Origin: Plantago elongata
Taxonomy: Eukaryota; Streptophyta; Magnoliopsida; Lamiales; Plantaginaceae
Reading direction: 5' to 3'
Length of the DNA stretch: 33,045 nt
NCBI GenBank assembly: GCA_036897095.1
Contig: JAYMSP010001354.1
Location: 1-33,045 of the forward strand
Shown here in pieces: positions 23,796 through 33,045 of this stretch. The position numbers and the translations under genes were made by a program. Position 1 is the first letter of the stretch. Each line of letters starts with the position of its first letter. The notes beneath the pieces were generated by a model. It was not told the origin of the DNA, did no database searches, and worked only from the letters and a program-made list of their open reading frames with translations.

Positions 23796-26045
23796 CCGAG
23801 TCACGTAAATATCTATATGCTGAGTTCCCTAAGCATTATATTTGGGATCCTAAACTAAAGGTTTAGAAGGACATGAAGCAGTTTAACAATAAAGTTGGAC
23901 ATATTTATCACGTCTCAATTAAGACAAGTCATGTTTATTACATGAGGATAATATTGAACCATATTCGCAGTGCTACCTGTTATGAGGATCTTTGAATGGT
24001 GGGTGGTGTATTACATCCAACTTACCGTGACACATGTTTCACTCTTGATTTACTAGACAATGATAAGGAGTACATTTATGCTATAAAGGAAGCAGGTTTT
24101 TGGGCATATGGACGTTTTCTTCACAATTTGTTCGCTATTATACTTCAGTCGGATACATGGGCATATGAGAGTATTTATCAGACGATATTCAGTACATGAT
24201 GCGGAAAAAACTAAAAAATCCTGGTAAGATTTCTATTACGTACTATATTGACAAGAATTAACATATTTTATTTCTTACCATTTATAAGTAAATATAACTA
24301 ATTTTGATTAATTTCTCATTATAGATCTACAACTTAGTGAGGAACAATTGAAGAATTTTGCTCTTGCTGAGATAGAAACTCTACTCGCTAGGAATGGATT
24401 TAGCTTGCGTGGTTTCGAATGTTTGCCCATCCCTGATAATGTCGTGATTAATAATGGTACGAACAATTTGATAATTGAGGAAGTGGTGTATGATGTTGAT
24501 GAGATGCTAGAGACCATCAATCGTTTCTATACATGTCTAACCGATGAACATAGGTCTATATATCATAGATGTTGTTGACTCTGGTAGTGGTGAATTTATT
24601 CTTCCTGTACGGTTAAGGTGGTATGAGTAAACATTTATGTGCATACAATATGCTCTGCATTGCATGGTAGACGTTATAATGTTCTACCGGTTGCATCAAG
24701 TGGCATAACTTCACTTCTTCTCCTAGGGGGCGTACAACCTACTCAAGATTTATTACTCCATTGCTGGTGGACGAGATGACAATGTGCAGTCGAATTACAC
24801 ATGGAAGTGAACTAACATAACTCCTTAAGAGTACAAAGTTGATAATATGGGATGAAGCACCCATGACAAACAAGTTCTATTTTGAGGCTCTTGACCGCAG
24901 TCAAAATGATATAATGAGAGGTCTTGATGGGAGGGATCGAATAAGCCATTTGGTGGAATGGTTATCATATTTGGTGGTGACTTCCGACAGATACTGCATG
25001 TCGTTCCAAAGCGTAGTAGACATGATATAGTACATGTCGTGTACTTAATTTCACGAAGAATATGCGCATGCAAGTATTAATTTACATTTCATGATGTCAG
25101 TGACGCCTTTTTATTATACTTCGTGTATTTAAAATTACATATTAATAGTTTTGTTTATGAATCAGGCTGGTCGTGCAGATGTCGAGAACGAAGCCACGAG
25201 AGAATTTGTTGATTGGTTGTTGGAAGTTGGAAGTTGGAGATGGAAAAGTTGGTGGTGATAAATGGCGGGGAAATCGAGTTCAAGATAACAGAGGAACTTT
25301 TGATACGCCCTACTGGTGAACCGATTGACGCAATCGTTAAGAGCACGTATCCTAACTTATTATCCCATGCCGGTGATGGTAAGTATTTTTTATGGCAGAG
25401 CTATTCTTGCCCCTATTAATGAGATAGTACAAGAGGTCAATGATTTTATAATGTTCATTCTACCTGGTGATGCAACCCAGTTCATAAGTTCAGATGCCAT
25501 ATGTCATGATCATATGATATTGTGAACAGAGAAGACATTTACTCTAGTGAATTCCTAAAATCTATCAAGGTGTATAGCATGCCAAATCATATAATTCGAT
25601 TGAAGGTTGACACTCCTATTATGTTATTCAGGTACATTGACCATGCCGAGGAGTTGTGTTACGGAACAAGACTAATTGTCATTGCGATTGGCGAACGTGT
25701 TATTCGGGCGACGGTCATGGTTGGAAAGAATGCTGGGAAACATGTGTATATACCTCGGATGTTACTCACACTCTCTAATCTCACTAAGTTTCCTATTATA
25801 TTTCAGCGAAGACAGTTCCCAATTTCAGTTTGCTATGCAATGACAATAAACGAAAATCAGGGACAATCACTATCTCATGTCGAGCTCTACCTTCCAAATC
25901 CCGTCTTTAGTCATGATCAATTATACATGGCATTTTCAAGAGTAACGAGAAGAAATGTTTGAAGGTCTTAGCGCTCGATGAGGAAGGTAATCCGATCGAC
26001 ACAACTACCAATGTACTTACAAAGAGGCATTTAGCTCTCTTTTAG
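23796..26045 (+). pseudogene. Helitron-type Pif1-like helicase, decayed (3' part of a RepHel gene)
   Basis: Fragments in the family's order are spread over about 2.25 kb and interrupted by stops and frameshifts. At about 23800-24000 there is a Helitron linker (YAEFPKHYIWD, then VYYMRIILNHI, then LHPTYRDTCFTLDLLDNDKE) with internal stops. At 24326-24578 the LSEEQLKNFALAEIETLL segment begins after an intron-like GT-AG gap. Near 24600-24640 the Walker A is damaged: FLYG, a stop, then GGMSK where GGTGKT is expected. LPVASSGITSLLLLGG follows. At 24836-25037 the Walker B LIIWDEAPMTNKFYFEALDR and the FGGDFRQIL motif lie in two frames, ending HDIVHV. A second intron-like gap follows near 25070-25165. 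From 25213 to the stop at 26043-26045 the C-terminal motifs are RAILAPINEIVQEV, MPNHIIRLKVD, RRQFPISVCYAMTINENQGQ and FSRVTRRNV. The relaxase (Rep) domain is not visible and Helitron termini were not located. It cannot encode an active helicase. Confidence 0.88.
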
Positions 26046-27403
26046 GTATTGAGCTTGGCTTATAAACGGTATAGTTCACAAGTTAATTTACTTCAATTTA
26101 TTAACTAAACTTTCTGTGAAATTATTGTGCAAGATGCTACTACTCCCATTGATGAAGATCATTAAGATTTCATTTAAATTTTCATTTACAATATTCAATG
26201 AAGATCGTGATGACTTTATTTGATTTAATCTATGCAAAAAAATGTATCGGATTTTCATCTACTTCGATTTCTTTATCCGAACCTCGATTTTATTATCATT
26301 ATATACTACTCCCTCCATTCCTTATAACTTCGTAAATATTTTTTTTGATGTTACATTGGAAACTTTCTAATTTCATAAATGAAAAGTTTTCTCCACTAAT
26401 TAATTATTTATTATTTCTACTTTTTACTTTATTCAGTCTATTGACCTAATTGCACACATACACTTATTTTTGCACTTTATTATCACTCACACAAATCCGT
26501 ATATCACATTTAATTTTAAAGTTATGAAGTTTGAATTCTAAAAGAAATTATACAATTAAATCCCACCTTATGATTAATTAGGTAGCATTCTCCACCATTT
26601 TAAATTGTATTATCAAATATGCTACAAATATTTATTCTTGGGTAACTTGCACTATCATCATATGTTTTTGAGAAAATTGATGACACAATTCTCTGATTGT
26701 TTACCAATTGAGAACATAGGCCACGCATAATTGCATCGCAAAAAACTAAAATGAAAAGGGACACGTATAGCTTATGAAAACACGGAACGGAAGTTAATTA
26801 ATCCAGGGGATATGATTAAACAACGAAAAAGTTCTAACAAATAACAATAAACACTTGGATCATATTATCGGGAATCTACTCAATCTATTAAGTTCCTTAA
26901 TTTCACCATTAAACCGGGATTAATTAAGTACTAACTAATAATTAGTATTTGATTAATTAATGCTAAGTGTGGTGACTGCTGATTGGAAGATTTGGGCCTG
27001 CAATTGCATGGTAGTTCGAGCCCAGTCAACTTCATCTTCGCATGTAATTATGACCATAAGCTTAATTCAATCATTATTGCATGACCATTATTGCATGACC
27101 ATGACTTGATGACCCTTTCCGGGTATAATTAAGAACGACATCATACATGCAGAACAAAGTTCAGCAAGAATTAAAGACTATTTCAGTTCATATAGGTTTT
27201 TAATTTGAGGCAGTTATAAATAATACCATGCCATCAAAGTTTATCTCCTTGACAATCGAACTCAAACCTCAATATTGATAAAAAAAGGTTCGATATAATG
27301 ATGTAATTTACACCATCTACACTTACGATGTAAAAGGTATCAGATGTTGTATATCAACCATCAAAAGTACATATGTTATACTACTCTTAGTCTCTTGAGG
27401 TTT
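26046..27403. other. AT-rich intergenic region downstream of the helicase relic
   Basis: No gene was recognised. A CTCCCTCCATTCCTTATAAC sequence near 26309 resembles a Stowaway-type terminus with no clear partner. A short 14-bp repeat (ATTATTGCATGACC) occurs twice near 27072-27101. The 3' end of the original Helitron may lie here, but I could not identify it. Confidence 0.45.
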
Positions 27404-27594
27404 GATTGGCATGCGACTTAAATGCCCCGATTTAAATGCCTGAATAATGATCGGGGAGTATTATAGGTTTGTTATATAGGTAGAGAAAAATGTTGCTACT
27501 GTAGATACATTTCGATCTTCGACATTTAAATGTCATAACAAATACAAAATTCTCGAGTAGCATTCAAACGGGCATTTAGATGCTATTCCAATCC
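27404..27594. mobile_element. Small inverted-repeat element (MITE candidate)
   Basis: GATTGGCATGCGACTTAAATGCC at the left and the reverse complement of the right end, GGATTGGAATAGCATCTAAA followed by TGCCC, form an imperfect inverted repeat of about 23 bp enclosing roughly 150 bp. The left arm also contains a second ATTTAAATGCC copy. No target-site duplication was evident, so the class is undetermined. Confidence 0.55.
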
Positions 27595-29478
27595 GCCCTT
27601 ACACTTTTTGGAAAACATTGTAATAACAAAAACATATTGTTGCATTTGTTATTCGGTTCCCATATTTTGAGGCTGTGAAGACAATTAAGTTGGATGATGA
27701 CTAAATTCTGCAGTAACTAGTTCAAGTGGTTAATCCCTATAGATCACTCCATTTGCCACATATACATATATATATAAAGTCTTGTTTAAATTTATTTAAA
27801 TACTTATTTAAAACTTTAGATAATATAATTATAAATATTTAATGTAGTGTGATTACGCCAGTCGGATTGAAACGAAAGGTATATAAAAATGAAACTATGA
27901 AAATTCTTACAAGAAAATTCATGTTTTTCAGACTTGCTCATCAAAATCACTCGAGCAAGAAGTAAAAAATTGGCAAATTGGCATTGGAGTTAAGTCCGGC
28001 GTGTTTGAGGTGACGTGGCGTTCCATGCGTTGCAAACCCACAAATAATTGACTAATTGCTTTGTGCTTAATAACTCGTCTAATTATCTAATTTCTCAGTC
28101 ATCAATGACGTACGGTCTAAGCAAACTTCTAACTACTACGTTCTTCAAAACTATAAGCAAATTCAAAACTATAACAATACACAATTTGAAACGATAGTAA
28201 CAAATTGTAATTCTAAGACGAATCGTCGTAGAAAAATTATAAAAAACAAAAGAAATCCAGTCTAGCACGGAATGTATGTACATTCATTTCAATATCAACA
28301 TCTTGTATTCCATTTAGTCGGTTTTGACATGAAACTAATGGAAAATTTCATTCAATTTTACACTTACTAGACTATATTCTTTATCCTATTCGAATTCATA
28401 AAAAGTTTGAACAATCGATGGAAATTGAATATATTCTTGAAAGTTTCTAGTTGTAAGTCAAAGTTCATATGCAAGCTGGTGTAATACCTTTTAAGCGGAA
28501 GAGTAGCATGTACTACATACATACAAACCACTACTAAAAATGATGAATTGATTGTCCCAAAAAAATTAGTCGTAGTAATGTTATGACCTAGAATTAGTTT
28601 ATTGATAAGTAGTTAGAGAGTAGTTAGGTCTACCATTAAATTAAGGAAAGTGTAGAGAAACCATACAATCCCAAAAAGGAAATTTAAATATGTCCAAACA
28701 GATGCGTCTCATCTTTGTGTCTTTTGTTTACATCCTGGAGCGGGTTGGCCTTTCTTTTTGTGGGTCTAATTCCACCACATTATTATCACATCATATCATA
28801 TCTCCCACGTTATAATTATAACGCGCCTATATTATTAGCTTCGGTTTTAATAATTCTTTTACTTTTAGAGTTACAAAATCTATCTATCTTCTGTATCTTC
28901 TATGAGCTGCTAATCTGATTAATGGAGAACTAGTATAATAATGAGTAACTGTTACAATTTACACAGAGAACATATTTTTATAGCTAAACTAGAGAAGAAA
29001 TCATAACCGAGTCTGTTACAACTAATTGCTCCCGTGTAACTGCCTCTTCTCTTGAGATTATGACAAGTGTACGGGTGTTGAACCTTCTGGCACTCAAGAC
29101 TAAAAAACTCGGTTTAATGAAATTGTAATACTCCAATTTACAATTGGGACAGAAAAAATTCAAAAACCATTGAAATTGTTGGTGACAAATTTGGGGGAAG
29201 TTTGTTAAAACAAAGCGAATTAAAAGATTATTCGTGTAACATGAAAAAATCGTAAAAAAGAATTTGTAGTTGATCAGATTAAAGAAAAATATAGCAACCT
29301 TATAAAATTAACGGAACCCTAAATAATTCCAAGATAAAATGCAACTGAACTTATCAAAAGTCTACCCAAACTGTAGAGTCCTACCTCTTTCAAAACTCTT
29401 CCTTTCTCACTTAAAAACACTTCCACTTCCAATTTTCTCATCACTCCATAGCCAAACTTGAATACTAATCAACCAAAA
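27595..29478. other. Intergenic region and upstream region of the phosphodiesterase-like gene
   Basis: No gene was recognised. The right end (about 29380-29478) is CT-rich, as expected for a plant 5' leader. CTTATAAAATTA near 29299 is a possible but distant TATA box. Confidence 0.45.
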
Positions 29479-31372
29479 ATGCTGCAAATACTCAACAAAA
29501 GACTCAAACGTCTCTGCTCCAAGCTAGTCTGGCCGGCTCAGCGCCGTCGTCCCGCCCCGAAAATCGTAGTAAAGAAGCTTGGAAAGTCCACTTCAAGAAC
29601 TCATTCTGAGCAAAACACCACTTCCTCAGCCGTGATCCACCCCAGTACCGAATTCTCCACCCGAAAACCGATACGTGTCGCCACATTCAACGCTGCCCTG
29701 TTCTCCATGGCGCCAGCCGTTTCGAAAACAGAGAAGAACTACCAGGACTTTGTCATGAAGAGGCTCGGCCTGGACTCTCCGAAATCGCCGAAAAGCATAC
29801 TGAAGCAGTCTCCTCTGCATCCTCTAAGTTCCACGAACTCACCAGATAGTGGCACTGGCACAGGCAGTCTTATGAAGCAGCAGAAGTTCTCGAAATCGAG
29901 GCTGCGAGTCTCGATCAACCTGCCTGATAATGAGATATCCTTGAGGCGGAGTGGACAGTTGAGCTTTTCTACGGACAGTGAGAGAGTTGAGGGGTCTGTT
30001 TTGAGAGGGAGGGGGTCGTTGAGGTCACATAGTATGGATTTTTCAACTCCGAGAAGTGGAAGAACGGTTGTGGATGTGTTGAGAGAGCTGAATGCGGATG
30101 TTTTGGCATTGCAGGATGTGAAAGCAGAGGAGGAGAAGAACATGGAGCCGCTTTCGGGATTAGCCGAAGCTTTGGGGATGTATTATGTATTTGCTGAGAG
30201 TTGGGCTCCTGAGTATGGAAATGCAATTTTGTCTAAGTGGCCTATTAAGAGCTGGAAGGCTCATAAGATCTTTGATGACTCTGATTTCAGGTAACTCTAC
30301 TTGCGTCTGTTTGAATAATTACCGTTTTCGTATTAGAACATAACCGTGTTTTAGCATAAATTCTTATATAGACCGGATTTATCAGCTTACATTCTAGTGT
30401 GAAAACTGTTCCATAACATGTTGCTGAAGGAATACTTATGCAGTTAATAGTTTAAGAGTGAGTCTTACTTTCTTACTGATAAAACATGATAACCAATGTG
30501 TGTAAGATCTCATATTACAAGTTCAGACCAACCAGTCTTGAATTTGAAAGTGAGTTTGATCGGAATGGCATTGGGTGCAGGAATGTACTAAAAGCGACAA
30601 TTGATGTGCCGGAAGCAGGAGAAGTGAACTTCTTTTGCACACATCTCGATCATTTAGACGAGCACTGGAGGATGAAGCAGATGAATGCGATTATTGAATC
30701 GAGCAACGAGCCACACATCTTGGCAGGAGGGCTAAATTCTCTTGATGAGGGAGATTACTCAGAAGAGAGATGGACAGATATATTAAAGGTATATAAGTTC
30801 ATTAGTTTTCAAGAACTTCTCTGTAAGTTTTATGATGTGATGTTTTTATGACATTTCATAAACAAACAAATGTGACAGTATTATGAAGAAATGGGAAAGC
30901 CAACACCTAAGGTTCAGGTGATGAAGCATCTAAAGAGCAAGCAGTACACTGATGCAAAGGACTTTGCAGGAGAATGTGAATCTGTTGTCATGATTGCCAA
31001 AGGACAAAGTATGATTTGCCAAACCGAAAAAATATAATGCAGGATTATCTGTTTATTGTTCTTTACCATTGCCTAATCTTTAAGTTAATGTGATCGTGTA
31101 TAGATGTGCAAGGGACGTGCAAATATGGAACACGAGTAGACTACATACTATCATCAGCAGATGCGCCTTACAAGTTCGTTCCTGGATCTTACTCGGTGGT
31201 TTCTTCGAAAGGTACCTCAGATCATCACATTGTGACAGCGGACTTGATCAAACAATGCAACAGTTCACAAGTGTATACGAGTAAAAAGCCAAGAATGCAG
31301 AGAAGGAGAACGGTGAAGATCACACATGATTCGTCGTCTCCAGCAAAGGCTATATGGAAACTTAATTACTGA
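29479..31372 (+). CDS. Endonuclease/exonuclease/phosphatase-fold (DNase I-like) family protein
   Basis: A plant DNase I-like superfamily protein of uncharacterised function. Four exons, 29479-30290, 30581-30788, 30879-31008 and 31104-31372, with GT-AG introns, give 472 aa. The start is the first ATG of the open frame. The N-terminus is basic and amphipathic (MLQILNKRLKRLCSKLVWP), followed by a Ser/Pro-rich insert (about 90-200) between the first two motifs of the fold. Fold motifs are VATFNAALF (Asn71), ALQDVKAEEE (Asp213 where the usual Mg-binding residue is Glu), FFCTHLDH (His292), ILAGGLNSLD (Gly321 where GDxN has Asp) and GTSDHHIV (Asp423, His424). GTCKYGTRVDYIL and PGSYSVVSSKGTSDHH are typical of this plant subgroup. 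Substitution at the Glu and Asp positions suggests weak or no nuclease activity, although I recall the same GGLN in relatives. The substrate is unknown. Confidence 0.9.
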
Positions 31373-32614
31373 TCTTACTAGATAACTGAAAGATTAGCTG
31401 GCTTTCTTTGTGATTTGCTTAGAAGTTGAGAAATAGACAGGAGTATGGTTGCAAGTTTGTTTTTATCCTATATTTGATCCATTGTGCTTGTCTAAGCTGC
31501 CTGTAAAGAGAAAAACCAAAAGAAAGAAGATATTTGACGGTGATTGTAAATTAAGATTCATCTGTAGAGAGGTTTTCTATATTATATACCAAGCCCTTGC
31601 ATTATATTTAGTAGTTTCATGAACCATGAATTGATTCTTTGTTAAGATTTCTTGCAAGTTGCCATGTTAAGTTGCTGTAGCTTAAGTACACCAGCAAACC
31701 ACACAATTGGGCTACTTGATTATAGATCTACTTGTTTGATATATAGGGCCTACTTGTGGAGGTTTACACATGATCCAATACTTAGTAGTTAGTACCCTTG
31801 TTGATATCTTGTTCATCTGTCACACCACTAAAATGAACTAAAAACTTCAATGGCCGGTGTCTGTGTACAGTTTGAACTTTACTGTTGTAGAACCGGTAGC
31901 CAACAAGGAAAGCCGAACAGAAGATCCGGCATTAAATACTTGTTCCGATCCTATACCCTGATCATTAATAATATCCCCATGGTGTTTTAACATGTTGTGT
32001 ACCACTGGGCACTGGTGATAATTTCATGTCCTGTGGAGCCTTTGCTAGTTAACACTGGTCTGGCTGTGACTAAAACTCTAACATTCACATGTGCATATTG
32101 TACTAGGTTACTGTTCTCAAACTAATAGTAGTGATGTATTAGATTAGAGATATACACAGTATAGCAGACTTTTAAAGTTGGAATATTCTTGTGATTTGTT
32201 TGTATCAACACCAATTATTGACACCATGTTCATTTCTGTAGTAAGAAGAAGAGAATAATAAATGTTCGCTTTTGGTGATCAATAGAGAACAAACAAAAGG
32301 AACAAAGCTGAAAATTACATACCAGCAAATGCTACTGAACTTGAGCTATCATTCTTTAGGAGTCTTTCACAGGGCTACCTTATTATAGGTAGAGCAATCA
32401 AATACCATTAGATCGAATTTGTGTACCATACCTACAAAATTTGGCCAGTACGATGTAGTTTTTAGGTAATTAATTATGTAATATGCACTTACTCAACTTA
32501 TTGTGACGTGTTATATTAGGTTAAAATATAAATCTTTAGTTTATCCATACAAACCATTTAAGTCAAGTTAAATCGTAACAAGTTACGGCATATTTAAATT
32601 TTCAGTATCAGATA
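31373..32614. other. Intergenic region, 3' flank of the phosphodiesterase-like gene
   Basis: Probable 3'UTR at the left, then non-coding AT-rich DNA. No gene, RNA or clear repeat was recognised. Confidence 0.5.
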
Positions 32615-32878
32615 TTATATCAAGTAGGGAAATAAGAAGTACAATCGGAGCATATTCCTATCTAACAACACGACGGGGGCCAGTTTATGAGCTAACTCGT
32701 TCTTGCCTCTCGCAACATAAAGTAAACTAAATGCAGAAAAGGATAAAGCTAGTCTACGAATGTCTAACAAAATAGAACCTACAAAAGCAAAATTAAAGTC
32801 TGACTTATTAAATAAAGACACTAGCGAGAGACAGTCTGTTTAAACTCGGACATTATCCCAGCCTTGAAGGATCGTCCA
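32615..32878 (-). pseudogene. RNase H-like (RVT_3-type) fragment, probably from a non-LTR retroelement
   Basis: Read on the minus strand, one frame gives WTILQGWDNVRV, a stop codon, then TDCLSLVSLFNKSDF and later LLDIRRLALSFSAFSLLYVA followed by RGKNELAHKLA. This matches the C-terminal half of plant RNase H-like (RVT_3) domains: GW..V.VESDCLSLI, then a helix, then VAR..N..AH.LA. The in-frame stop lies where the catalytic-site Glu-Ser/Thr-Asp segment is expected. Upstream codons are not recognisable as a complete domain, so this is a fragment or relic, either of a LINE-type polyprotein or of a stand-alone RNase H-like gene. Confidence 0.6.
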
Positions 32879-33019
32879 CTGGACAACAACACGAATAACT
32901 TAGGCATCGGCACTCTGTGGAGACAAAGGGGAAGCTACAATCTCCTGTCTTCGAGTAAAACCGAACCTGTGCATAACCTGTTCAAAAGTCTGAACGCTAT
33001 CATTTTCAAAAAATCTACA

Positions 33020-33045
33020 ATATATATATATATATATATATATAT
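33020..33045. repeat. (TA)n microsatellite at window edge
   Basis: An uninterrupted TA run reaches the last base of the window, so its full length is unknown. Confidence 0.95.

Noticed and set aside
27717..27750. GTTCAAGTGGTTAATCCC, reminiscent of a tRNA D arm
   Set aside because: No T arm, anticodon stem or B box follows.
29504..30226. Long minus-strand open frames opposite the first exon of the phosphodiesterase-like gene
   Set aside because: Shadows of the real plus-strand exon, which has clear family motifs.

Overview
This is nuclear genomic DNA from a flowering plant, most likely a eudicot. The evidence is short exons separated by AT-rich GT-AG introns, plant-specific protein families (auxin-binding protein 1, a CW-zinc-finger MBD protein, an RF298-type RING protein), abundant MITE-like elements and a decayed plant Helitron helicase. 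I cannot fix the order or species from sequence alone. I reconstructed exons by hand from reading frames, splice sites and remembered family patterns. No alignment or RNA evidence was available.

Left part (1-11.4 kb), gene-rich: the 3' end of an exosome RRP4 gene (+) converges on an intact five-exon ABP1 gene (-, here ABP1-A). About 4.4 kb of transposon-filled spacer separates it from a second intact five-exon ABP1 gene (-, here ABP1-B). Next is a compact two-exon gene (-) for a CW-zinc-finger/MBD protein. The two ABP1 genes share all four intron positions and phases, so they are a tandem duplication. ABP1-B has lost both partners of the family's conserved disulfide and ends in NDEL instead of KDEL. 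This is the most biologically interesting feature of the window.

Middle part (11.4-20.6 kb): an intergenic stretch with a TA microsatellite, then an RF298/RF4-like RING E3 ligase gene (+) with a clear TATA box, probable 5'UTR introns and two coding exons. Downstream are a TIR element with an internal 70-bp tandem repeat and an intact tRNA-Ser(UGA) gene.

Right part (20.6-33 kb): AT-rich intergenic DNA with short tandem repeats, a heavily mutated Helitron-type Pif1-like helicase pseudogene (+, about 23.8-26.0 kb), a small inverted-repeat element near 27.5 kb, an intact four-exon gene (+) for an endonuclease/exonuclease/phosphatase-fold protein with degenerate catalytic residues, and a broken RNase H-like fragment (-) near the right edge. 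The window ends inside a TA run.

The protein genes have separate roles (RNA decay, an ER auxin-binding cupin, chromatin, ubiquitination, a phosphodiesterase-like fold) and do not form a cluster or operon-like system. I found no CRISPR array, biosynthetic cluster or clearly new multi-gene system.
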